From assembly GCA_938041705.1 (NCBI GenBank), contig CALISP010000323.1, forward strand, positions 1 to 9,393: a DNA stretch of 9,393 nucleotides, given 5' to 3'. The notes beneath the pieces are model-generated. The model was not told the DNA's origin. It worked only from the letters and a program-made list of their open reading frames with translations, and searched no databases. Shown here one piece after another: positions 1 through 5,184 of this stretch. The stretch is from an uncultured Cocleimonas sp. (GTDB lineage: Bacteria; Pseudomonadota; Gammaproteobacteria; Thiotrichales; Thiotrichaceae). The position numbers were made by a program, and so were the translations under genes. The number at the start of each line of letters is the position of its first letter. Within the stretch, counting starts at the first letter, position 1.

Positions 1-876
1 GTAATGAATACCGATAATGCCTCTATTGCTGGTGAGACAATTGATTATGGGCCTTGCGCATTTATGGATGATTTTTCTCATGATCGTGTCTATAGTTCCA
101 TTGACCGCGAGAGCCGTTATGCATATCAAAATCAACCTCAAATAGGTCAGTGGAATTTAGTACGTTTTGCCGAGACCTTATTGCCACTTTTTGCTGCATA
201 CGTAACACCTGAACAAGGCAAGCCAGAAGAAGTCGTGGTTTTAATTGCCCAAGAAGCCTTAAACGAATATGAAGGACTCTACAAACACTTTTGGTTAAAT
301 GAAATGCGTCAAAAGCTAGGTTTGGCTGTGACAGATTCAGCACTAAGCCCTGAACAGATTTTTGAAAAAAGTTTAAAAGGCGAAAGTGCAGAGAGTGCTT
401 CAGATAAGAAGCCAGAAAATATCGTCGAGCAAGGAAAGACACATCAAAAGAACGCAGATGATCACGCTTTAATTTCGCGCTTGTTGGATATTATGCAAAC
501 TGGAAAAGCTGATTTTACTTTGACTTTTTATCATCTCTCTCAAGATACACAGGATCTAACTAAGGTTAGTGAGCTATTTGAAAATCCAGAAGACTTCGAT
601 GTTTGGGCTAAGAAATGGAAACTTCGTTTGCGTAAAGAAACATCAACAACAGCTGAGCAACAAGCCTTAATGCAGAGTGTGAATCCTGCGTACATTCCAC
701 GTAATCACCAAGTCGAAGCAGCCATAAGAGCGGCAGAAGATCACAATGATTTCACTAAGTTTGATGAATTGCATAAGGTATTGCAGTCTCCATTTGAATT
801 ACAAGTTGGAATGGATGAGTATTTGTTGCCACCAAAACCAGAAGAAGTTGTTTTGGCAACTTTTTGTGGCACCTAA
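1..876 (+). CDS. selO: Protein adenylyltransferase SelO (YdiU/UPF0061), 3' part only
   Basis: SelO is a pseudokinase-fold enzyme that transfers AMP from ATP to Ser/Thr/Tyr of proteins in redox homeostasis. The window opens inside the gene: the first codon (GTA) is in frame and followed by MNTDN, so the ATG at position 4 is internal, not the start. Numbering from that Met, D4, N5 and D14 in the MNTDN...TIDYGP block correspond to the catalytic base and metal ligands (D252, N253, D262 in the Pseudomonas syringae enzyme, from memory). Other family signatures are YQNQPQIGQWNL (41-52) and NPAYIPRNHQVEAAI near the C-terminus. A charged, low-complexity insert lies at about 124-152. The protein ends in Cys-Gly-Thr, with Cys third from the end where eukaryotic SelO has selenocysteine. 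msrB follows after 40 bp, probably co-transcribed. The N-terminal nucleotide-binding part is outside the window. Confidence 0.93.
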   Translation, partial: VMNTDNASIAGETIDYGPCAFMDDFSHDRVYSSIDRESRYAYQNQPQIGQWNLVRFAETLLPLFAAYVTPEQGKPEEVVVLIAQEALNEYEGLYKHFWLNEMRQKLGLAVTDSALSPEQIFEKSLKGESAESASDKKPENIVEQGKTHQKNADDHALISRLLDIMQTGKADFTLTFYHLSQDTQDLTKVSELFENPEDFDVWAKKWKLRLRKETSTTAEQQALMQSVNPAYIPRNHQVEAAIRAAEDHNDFTKFDELHKVLQSPFELQVGMDEYLLPPKPEEVVLATFCGT

Positions 877-916
877 ATTACTGACAAGAACGTATAAACA
901 CTTTTGAGGAATAATT

Positions 917-1363
917 ATGTTCAATTGGGATGAAGTATTAAATTACGCGAAAAATGGCAATACAAAGCCAGAACAGCGTATCGAGAAAACAGAAGAAGAA
1001 TGGAGGTCTGTGTTAACTGACGAATCGTTTAGAGTCACACGTCAGCACGGTACAGAAATGCCGAATAGTTCTGATATGTGTAGCTTATTCGAAGATGGTA
1101 TTTATGCCTGCATTTGTTGTGATACCTTATTATTCGATGCTTCTGAAAAGTTTGAATCAGGAACAGGTTGGCCATCATTCACTCAGCCGATTACTGACAA
1201 TGTTATCAATTATATTGCTGATACTTCACATGGTATGACTCGAGTAGAAACCACTTGTAGCACTTGTGACGCACATCTAGGACATGTTTTCCCTGATGGT
1301 CCGCAACCTAGTGGTTTACGTTTTTGTATGAATGCTGTGGCGCTTTCAAAAGTTACAGACTAA
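917..1363 (+). CDS. msrB: Peptide-methionine (R)-S-oxide reductase MsrB
   Basis: MsrB reduces the R epimer of methionine sulfoxide in proteins, using thioredoxin as the usual reductant. The 148-residue length is normal for a single-domain cytosolic MsrB, with no signal peptide. Visible motifs are the TRxxGTE block (41-47), the first zinc pair C65/C68, SGTGWPSF (81-88), the second zinc pair C114/C117, HLGHVFPDGPQPSG (120-133) and the catalytic Cys C137 in RFCMN. The position often held by the resolving Cys (SGCGWPSF in Escherichia coli) is Thr83 here. C55 and C67 are extra cysteines that could take that role, or the sulfenic acid may be reduced directly. The start is supported by GAGGA at 906-910, six bases before the ATG. 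The gene lies 40 bp after selO, also a redox gene, and ends before a terminator-like hairpin at 1391-1441. Confidence 0.95.
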   Translation: MFNWDEVLNYAKNGNTKPEQRIEKTEEEWRSVLTDESFRVTRQHGTEMPNSSDMCSLFEDGIYACICCDTLLFDASEKFESGTGWPSFTQPITDNVINYIADTSHGMTRVETTCSTCDAHLGHVFPDGPQPSGLRFCMNAVALSKVTD

Positions 1364-1390
1364 AAACTAAGTAAACAGAATAAATAGATT

Positions 1391-1441
1391 AAAAGTAGGG
1401 GGGTGTTAAAAGACGGTGTTAAAAAACACTTCCCTGTTTTT
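1391..1441 (+). terminator. Terminator-like stem-loop after msrB; repeat copy A
   Basis: Bases 1391-1407 (AAAAGTAGGGGGGTGTT) pair with 1425-1441 (AACACTTCCCTGTTTTT) through 17 continuous positions if G-U pairs are allowed, leaving a 17-base loop. The 3' arm ends in five T residues, so it can act as a rho-independent terminator for selO-msrB. The A-tract on the 5' side would make it bidirectional. A small GTGTT/AACAC hairpin (1416-1420 with 1425-1429) competes inside the loop. The 5' arm is the motif found again at 3271-3284 and, inverted, at 6121-6136. Confidence 0.7.
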
Positions 1442-1485
1442 GAGTCGTATTTGTACTATTTTTAGTCTCTTTTTTAGCTATTTTT

Positions 1486-1513
1486 TATTGTAAACATAGT
1501 TATATTTACAATA
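1486..1513. promoter_or_regulatory. Perfect 9-bp inverted repeat abutting the tmpA start codon
   Basis: TATTGTAAA (1486-1494) and TTTACAATA (1505-1513) form a perfect inverted repeat with a 10-base spacer. Its last base is the A of the tmpA ATG. It overlaps a possible -10 (TATATT, 1501-1506), so a bound protein would sit on the promoter and start site. There is no Shine-Dalgarno sequence between it and the ATG. It is most likely an operator, possibly for the LysR-type protein encoded at 5185, but an RNA hairpin masking the start is also possible. The half-sites resemble TyrR boxes (TGTAAA-N6-TTTACA), but the spacer is 10 rather than 6. Confidence 0.5.
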
Positions 1514-2643
1514 TGTTAAAAATAAATAAAACCTCATTATCACTCTCTTTAAATAATAATGATCAAAGAGAATTCAATTTCGTGTGGTTACGAGATAATT
1601 GCCAGTGTGATGCTTGTTTGCATCCTAGTACTCAAGAAAGAACATTAATCACCTCAGAAATACCAGATGATATTGCTCCCATTGATTCAAATATGGACGA
1701 TGGCAACCTCTCTATTACTTGGAATGATAAAGGTCATCAGAGTCATTACAGTCTAGACTGGTTAAATAAACATCAGAATAATAAAGAAACACATACGTGT
1801 AGTTATGTTGATCCTGCTATGGGTGAATTGAAGTTATGGGATAATAGTTTAGAAGGTAATATTCCAACTTTTAACTATATTGATTTACGTGAGGATAACT
1901 CAGCATTACTCGCTTGGTGTGAAGCTATTAGAGATGTTGGTTTAACTATCGTACGTGGTGCGCCAACTGTAGAAGGTGAGATAGAGCGTTTTGCAGAGCA
2001 TGTGGCTTATGTGCGCGAAACTATTTATGACAGGTTGCATAATGTGCGTGCAACCCCAAACGCCTACAACGCCTACAACGTTGCATCGACCAGTCTAGAG
2101 TTAAAACCGCATACTGATATGCCTAATTACAACAATCCTCCGGGCGTACAAATGTTTCATTTTTTAGTGAATGAAGCAGAAGGTGGAATGAGTACTGCGG
2201 TTGACGGTTTTAATATTGCGCGACTTCTCAAAGAACAAGATCCTGATGCCTATAAGACTCTTACTGAAATTCCTGTTCCATTCAGAATGGACAGTGCTCG
2301 TGGTGATATCCTTTCTGCGAATCCGTTATTAACGTTGGATACCGCAGGTAACTTAAAAGTATTCAGGTTTTCTAATCAGTTAGCGCAATCACTTAATCTC
2401 TCAGTAGATAAAATGGAAGCGTTCTATCATGCTTATCGACTTCTAGGCAGGTTAATTGAAGATCCAGATAATATGGTTAAGTTTAGACTTAACACTAGTG
2501 ACATGATGGCAACAAACAATCTTCGTGTAATGCATGGTCGCACGTCATATGATGTAAATTCGGGAAATCGCCATCTACAATTATCCTATATGGATTATGA
2601 TGATGTATTAAGTCGTATTCGCATGATAAAAAAGGCCAGTTAA
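1513..2643 (+). CDS. tmpA: TmpA-like 2OG/Fe(II) oxygenase (gamma-butyrobetaine hydroxylase fold)
   Basis: This 376-residue protein has a DUF971-type zinc domain (about 1-95; C30, C32, C35 and probably H78) and a TauD/BBOX1 jelly-roll oxygenase domain (about 115-370). Iron ligands are H200 and D202 (PHTDMPNYNNPPGV) and H341 (VMHGRTSYD); R353 (GNRHLQLSYMD) should bind 2-oxoglutarate. Pipelines would call it gamma-butyrobetaine or trimethyllysine dioxygenase. The HD-domain gene abutting it instead indicates TmpA, which hydroxylates 2-(trimethylammonio)ethylphosphonate at C1. By my alignment, human BBOX1 cage residues W181 and Y194 are replaced by H176 and S192, against plain carnitine synthesis. 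A 9-bp tandem duplication gives NAYNAYN at 183-189, close to the active site. No Shine-Dalgarno sequence precedes the ATG, but the next Met (61) would delete the zinc site, so this start stands. The enzyme class is certain; the substrate is inferred. Confidence 0.82.
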   Translation: MLKINKTSLSLSLNNNDQREFNFVWLRDNCQCDACLHPSTQERTLITSEIPDDIAPIDSNMDDGNLSITWNDKGHQSHYSLDWLNKHQNNKETHTCSYVDPAMGELKLWDNSLEGNIPTFNYIDLREDNSALLAWCEAIRDVGLTIVRGAPTVEGEIERFAEHVAYVRETIYDRLHNVRATPNAYNAYNVASTSLELKPHTDMPNYNNPPGVQMFHFLVNEAEGGMSTAVDGFNIARLLKEQDPDAYKTLTEIPVPFRMDSARGDILSANPLLTLDTAGNLKVFRFSNQLAQSLNLSVDKMEAFYHAYRLLGRLIEDPDNMVKFRLNTSDMMATNNLRVMHGRTSYDVNSGNRHLQLSYMDYDDVLSRIRMIKKAS

Positions 2644-3225
2644 ATGGATAAAGTCAGTTTTACTAATATGTCTGAAGGTACTAAAGAAGAATATGAGTTT
2701 CTTGATGAGCTTGAAGATAAATTTAAAGAAGACTTGCCTAATAAACTACTTAAAGCGGTTGCCGATCTAGAGCATTCTCTTTCTGGTTATCAAATATCAC
2801 GTTTAGATCACGTATTACAATCCGGTACTCGTGCTTATGAAGCAGGTGAATCAGAACAGATGATCGCAGCCGCATTACTACATGATATTGGTGACGATTT
2901 AGCCCCTTATTCTCATAGTGAAATGGCCGCCTCTATACTGCGTCCTTTTGTTAGTGAAGAAATCTATTGGGTGATTAAGCATCATGGTGTATTCCAGATG
3001 TATTATTACGCTCATCATAGTGGTGGCGATCGGAATGCTCGCGAGCAGTTTAAAGGCAGTCCTTATTACGATACTGCCGTCCGTTTTTGCCATGAGTATG
3101 ATCAAAATTGTTTTGATCCTAATTATTCCGCCAAGCCACTATCATTCTTTGAGCCAATCATTCAGCGAGTCTTTACTCAGCCTTTAGCGGATGATCCTGA
3201 GCATCAAGCTCGTTACGGTGCTTAA
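2644..3225 (+). CDS. tmpB: TmpB-like HD-domain mixed-valence diiron oxygenase
   Basis: This 193-residue cytosolic protein has an HD-superfamily core. Candidate metal ligands are H56 (RLDHVLQ), H80-D81 (LLHDIGDD), H91 (YSHSEMAA), H113 or H114 (IKHHG) and D153 (EYDQNCFDPNY). The six-ligand arrangement fits the MIOX/PhnZ/TmpB oxygenases, which use O2 at an Fe(II)/Fe(III) pair, rather than an HD phosphohydrolase. The H56 to H80 spacing equals that recalled for PhnZ; the following loop is shorter. TmpB cleaves the C-P bond of the hydroxylated product of TmpA, giving glycine betaine and phosphate. The ATG directly follows the tmpA stop (TAAATG), so the two are surely co-transcribed and probably translationally coupled. 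The family assignment rests on the gene pair and the SEEIYWVIKHHGVFQMYYYA block typical of TmpB-like proteins as I remember them. An alternative is a PhnZ-like enzyme with another phosphonate substrate. Confidence 0.8.
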   Translation: MDKVSFTNMSEGTKEEYEFLDELEDKFKEDLPNKLLKAVADLEHSLSGYQISRLDHVLQSGTRAYEAGESEQMIAAALLHDIGDDLAPYSHSEMAASILRPFVSEEIYWVIKHHGVFQMYYYAHHSGGDRNAREQFKGSPYYDTAVRFCHEYDQNCFDPNYSAKPLSFFEPIIQRVFTQPLADDPEHQARYGA

Positions 3226-3266
3226 ATAACCCAATTTAAATATTTTAAGCTAAGCGTAAAAATGCC

Positions 3267-3325
3267 TTAAAAGTAGGGGGGTGTCATTGATGCTTCTGCT
3301 TCAAGTATTTGACAACCCTATTTCT
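3267..3325 (+). terminator. Stem-loop after tmpB; repeat copy B
   Basis: The motif TTAAAAGTAGGGGGGTGTCA (3267-3286) repeats copy A almost exactly. Its 3' partner is TGACAACCCTATTT (3310-3323). TGTCA pairs with TGACA, then an asymmetric internal loop (GGG against A), then AGGG with CCCT and further A/U pairs. The element lies 41 bp after the tmpB stop and is a plausible, weaker terminator for tmpAB. The T-tract is interrupted (TATTTCTT). Confidence 0.5.
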
Positions 3326-3342
3326 TAAAATAGCAGTTTTTC

Positions 3343-3351
3343 TGGTATATT
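3343..3351 (+). promoter_or_regulatory. Candidate extended -10 promoter for the small Cys-rich membrane protein
   Basis: TGGTATATT reads as an extended -10 (TGn followed by TATATT, 3346-3351), with only a weak -35 (TTCTTA, 3322-3327) 18 bp upstream. It lies 45 bp before the ATG at 3397. The palindrome GGTTAACC at 3372-3379 falls in the leader. This is a prediction from consensus only. Confidence 0.35.
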
Positions 3352-3396
3352 ATTCTTTAGATTATCTTTTTGGTTAACCGATAAGCGAGATAAGTC

Positions 3397-3756
3397 ATGA
3401 AGTGTTTTAATCATCATCAGCAAGACGCAGTAGGTGTTTGCAAAAGCTGTTTAAAGGGAGTTTGTAGTGAATGTGCGACTGATATCGGCGGAGGTCTCGC
3501 CTGCTCTGATGAATGCACAATCGTTGCAAGATCAACAATTGAGCTAGTTAAAAACACGGTTGCTTCACAAAAAGATTTCAAAAAAGGTGGGGCTTATTTA
3601 GGACCTTTGTTCTTTATTATAATGGGACTTGGTTTTATCGGCTTTGGCCTCTATGAAAAAAACTTCGGTACATTTGGGCTTTTATTTGGGAGCCTATTCG
3701 CTATATTTGGTGTTCTATTACTTATCTTGAATTTTCGTCATGCCAAACGAGCATAA
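3397..3756 (+). CDS. B-box-like zinc-finger small inner-membrane protein
   Basis: This 119-residue protein has two parts. The N-terminus (1-45) carries an evenly spaced set of potential zinc ligands: C3, H6, C15, C18, C23, C26, C36 and C40, the pattern of a bacterial B-box/treble-clef finger. The C-terminus has two predicted membrane segments, about 68-85 (LGPLFFIIMGLGFIGFGL) and 91-112, with a short turn (YEKNFG) and a basic tail (NFRHAKRA). With both ends charged and a single hairpin, the finger and tail should lie on the same side, probably the cytoplasm. Proteins of this layout are common in bacteria but their role is unknown to me; metal-dependent protein contact at the membrane is a guess. 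It is followed convergently by the persulfide dioxygenase gene with only 21 bp between stops. No clear terminator is visible there, only the loopless palindrome GAAAGCTTTC (3758-3767). Confidence 0.8.
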   Translation: MKCFNHHQQDAVGVCKSCLKGVCSECATDIGGGLACSDECTIVARSTIELVKNTVASQKDFKKGGAYLGPLFFIIMGLGFIGFGLYEKNFGTFGLLFGSLFAIFGVLLLILNFRHAKRA

Positions 3757-3777
3757 GGAAAGCTTTCACTCTAGTAG

Positions 3778-4563
3778 TTAGCCTTGATCGCCATGCTTTC
3801 TATAGTTTTTCATATCTCCGTAAATTATTTCGCAAGGCCCATTATATTCTTCAGGAATATTATCAGGACATTGCCCGCAAAGTTGATTTGCGGGAACTGC
3901 AAAATCTATCTTACGCGGATAGGGTAAATCTAAACCATTCATTATTTCTATAAAGTCTGCTTCAGACTTATTATTCATTAAACGTGGGTTACGCTGTTTC
4001 TCTTGCAATATCGTAGTGATTTGGCGGCCTTCATAGTCATGTCCAGGATAGACTAAAGTCTCGTCCGGCAGACTAAAAAACTTATCCTGAATACTTTTGT
4101 ATAACTGTGCGGGATTACCTTCTTGGAAGTCAGTTCTGCCACATGCCTCTATTAGCAATGCATCACCAGAAAATAAAATAGTATGCATACCATTTTCGAT
4201 TAAATAAGCATGATGTGATCCAGTATGTCCTGGAGTAAATAGTGGGTGTATTTTGATGTTACCCACTTCAAAAACTGTGCCTTCTTCGACGCCAAGATCG
4301 GCGCAAGGTAAATTCTCAATCTTAGGAACGACTATTTGAGTGTCAGCTAAGGCACGCATTTTAACGCCGCTACTTATATGATCTGCGTGTACATGTGTTT
4401 CTAGAGTATAAGTCGGCGTTAAGCCTAGCGATCTGATGACGTCTAAATCACGGTGAACCGTTTCTACTACAGGATCAATCAATACTGATTTGCCGGTTTC
4501 TTCACATCCTAATAAGTAAGTATAGGTACAAGAGTCTTGCTCCAATAATTGCTTGAAAATCAT
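3778..4563 (-). CDS. ETHE1-like persulfide (sulfur) dioxygenase, metallo-beta-lactamase fold
   Basis: This 261-residue enzyme of the ETHE1 branch of the metallo-beta-lactamase family oxidises glutathione persulfide to sulfite and GSH with a mononuclear iron. The motif THVHADH (56-62) gives H57, H59, D61 and H62; H113 (TPGHTGSH), D134 (FSGDALL) and H175 (YPGHDYEGR) complete the metal site. GRTDFQEGN (142-150) and the C-terminal LPYPRKIDFAVPANQLCG (213-230) separate it from glyoxalase II and match sulfur dioxygenases. It has no signal peptide, so it acts in the cytoplasm. The start is well supported by AGGTGG just upstream (4566-4571 on the complement). No rhodanese domain or quinone oxidoreductase gene sits beside it, and it is transcribed against its left neighbour. 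A direct role with the phosphonate genes is not evident; it probably serves sulfide or thiol detoxification. Confidence 0.9.
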   Translation of the reverse strand: MIFKQLLEQDSCTYTYLLGCEETGKSVLIDPVVETVHRDLDVIRSLGLTPTYTLETHVHADHISSGVKMRALADTQIVVPKIENLPCADLGVEEGTVFEVGNIKIHPLFTPGHTGSHHAYLIENGMHTILFSGDALLIEACGRTDFQEGNPAQLYKSIQDKFFSLPDETLVYPGHDYEGRQITTILQEKQRNPRLMNNKSEADFIEIMNGLDLPYPRKIDFAVPANQLCGQCPDNIPEEYNGPCEIIYGDMKNYRKHGDQG

Positions 4564-4592
4564 ATGCCACCTCTTAAATTCTTTTACTCTAG

Positions 4593-4637
4593 GTTATACC
4601 TGAAAAACTTAAGAAATTTAATATATATCAAATTTCT
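4593..4637 (-). promoter_or_regulatory. Candidate promoter and operator of the persulfide dioxygenase gene
   Basis: Reading the minus strand, TATAAC (complement of 4593-4598) is a good -10, with a poor -35 (TTAAAT, complement of 4616-4621) 17 bp upstream. Over the -35 lies a perfect 8-bp inverted repeat, AGAAATTT (4612-4619) and AAATTTCT (4630-4637), separated by ten AT-rich bases. An AT-rich palindrome there could be the site of a sulfide- or persulfide-responsive repressor, but no such regulator is encoded in the window. Confidence 0.4.
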
Positions 4638-4670
4638 GGATATATTTTTGATTGTTTTTAAAGTAGTCAT

Positions 4671-4690
4671 AAAATAGGGGGCTCTTTTAA
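4671..4690. repeat. Degenerate relative of the G-run repeat (copy D)
   Basis: AAAATAGGGGGCTCTTTTAA resembles the 5' arm of copies A-C but lacks the G before TA and the GTGT tail. On the minus strand it reads AAAAGAG-CCCC-CTATTTT, a short hairpin with one mismatch and a T-run, 22 bases after the stop of the basic-protein gene, so it could act as a weak terminator there. Confidence 0.35.
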
Positions 4691-4711
4691 TCTAATCAAA
4701 TGGCCATCTAA

Positions 4712-5035
4712 TCACCCACAACATTCAGTAGGTGTATTCCTCGCTTTGGCAATATCATGTTTCATGGTCTTGGTTCTTTGTTTAACTTTTGCAGTTTTAG
4801 AGAAAGCTTTTGAGGTTAATGTCATAACACCACGGAATAAAACTTTAACAAAAGGTGTCCGTCGTGCTTCGAGATTTAATGCCTGCTTTTCTAATATGCG
4901 CCTATCGTATTCGCGGATCTCTGATAGCGAAGGGTTGCGACCATTCCACATTGGCATTCCAATAAATCCAGACAGGTGACTTACTTGGTTTTTAAATTTT
5001 CTATCTTGTGTATTGTTATGATTTCTATTTTTCAT
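4712..5035 (-). CDS. Hypothetical basic protein with a C-terminal Cys-Cys-Gly
   Basis: I do not recognise this 107-residue protein. It is strongly basic (23 Lys/Arg against 8 Asp/Glu by my count), with no signal peptide or clear membrane span. The N-terminus is Asn/Gln-rich, followed by a Gly/Pro/Trp segment (HLSGFIGMPMWNGRNPSLSE, 20-39). A likely amphipathic helix (SEIREYDRRILEKQALNLEARR, about 38-59) and a Lys-rich stretch precede the C-terminal TPTECCG. Vicinal cysteines next to the C-terminal Gly could be a metal or redox site. Coding status is supported by AGGAG about 10 bases upstream of the ATG and by its position divergent from lysR, with a shared regulatory region. An overlapping plus-strand frame (4746-4979) has no ribosome binding site. 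It could be DNA- or RNA-binding, or a modest membrane-associated protein; the function is unknown. Confidence 0.6.
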   Translation of the reverse strand: MKNRNHNNTQDRKFKNQVSHLSGFIGMPMWNGRNPSLSEIREYDRRILEKQALNLEARRTPFVKVLFRGVMTLTSKAFSKTAKVKQRTKTMKHDIAKARNTPTECCG

Positions 5036-5051
5036 TTTAGATATTCTCCTG

Positions 5052-5080
5052 ATATTAGTTATTGTTTAATTGGCTAATAT
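5052..5080. promoter_or_regulatory. Inverted repeat ATATTAG-N15-CTAATAT upstream of the minus-strand basic protein
   Basis: ATATTAG (5052-5058) and CTAATAT (5074-5080) are a perfect 7-bp inverted repeat. It lies 16 bases upstream of the 4712-5035 gene, overlapping where its promoter or leader must be. Its inner half-site ATTAG/CTAAT recurs in the second repeat at 5102-5132, which argues for two sites of one regulator in this divergent intergenic region, most simply the LysR-type protein. Confidence 0.4.
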
Positions 5081-5101
5081 GTTGCCATAGGGGAATACTC
5101 G

Positions 5102-5132
5102 ACTAATTAAGTTCTCTTAACAAACGATTAGT
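5102..5132. promoter_or_regulatory. Inverted repeat ACTAAT-N19-ATTAGT over the lysR -35
   Basis: ACTAAT (5102-5107) and ATTAGT (5127-5132) are perfect 6-bp inverted arms that straddle the lysR -35 hexamer at 5117-5122. The placement suits autoregulation, which is usual for LysR-type genes. The half-site is shared with the neighbouring repeat at 5052-5080. Confidence 0.4.
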
Positions 5133-5145
5133 TCTAAGTTATAGT
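5117..5145 (+). promoter_or_regulatory. Sigma-70 promoter of the LysR-type regulator gene
   Basis: TTAACA (-35, 5117-5122) and TATAGT (-10, 5140-5145) each match consensus at 5 of 6 positions and are separated by exactly 17 bp. The transcription start would be near 5152, giving a leader of about 33 bases with AAGGGA (5173-5178) six bases before the ATG. Confidence 0.6.
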
Positions 5146-5184
5146 TTAGAAAATCTATTGTGAAAATGGTTTAAGGGATAAGCT

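Noticed and set aside
62..442. Minus-strand 126-residue frame
   Set aside because: It lies entirely inside selO, whose protein is clearly conserved; it has no family resemblance.
1486..1513. TyrR box or Pho box before tmpA
   Set aside because: TGTAAA/TTTACA half-sites are 10 bp apart rather than 6. Read as a Pho box, the 7-mers match consensus at only 4 and 3 positions.
1513..2643. Carnitine biosynthesis gamma-butyrobetaine hydroxylase
   Set aside because: The fold matches, but the HD-domain partner abutting it, the loss of two cage aromatics in my alignment, and the absence of other carnitine genes favour TmpA.
3283..3293. GTGTCAT within copy B as half a Pho box
   Set aside because: The position 11 bp downstream (GCTTCTG) does not match, and the sequence is explained by the repeat.
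3309..3314. TTGACA as a -35 for the Cys-rich membrane protein gene
   Set aside because: No -10 lies 15-19 bp downstream, and the bases belong to the 3' arm of repeat copy B.
3758..3767. Palindrome GAAAGCTTTC between convergent stops
   Set aside because: It has no loop and no T-tract, so it does not make a terminator; probably chance.
4746..4979. Plus-strand 77-residue frame with a hydrophobic N-terminus
   Set aside because: It is antisense to the 107-residue basic protein and lacks a ribosome binding site; the minus-strand frame has a good AGGAG.
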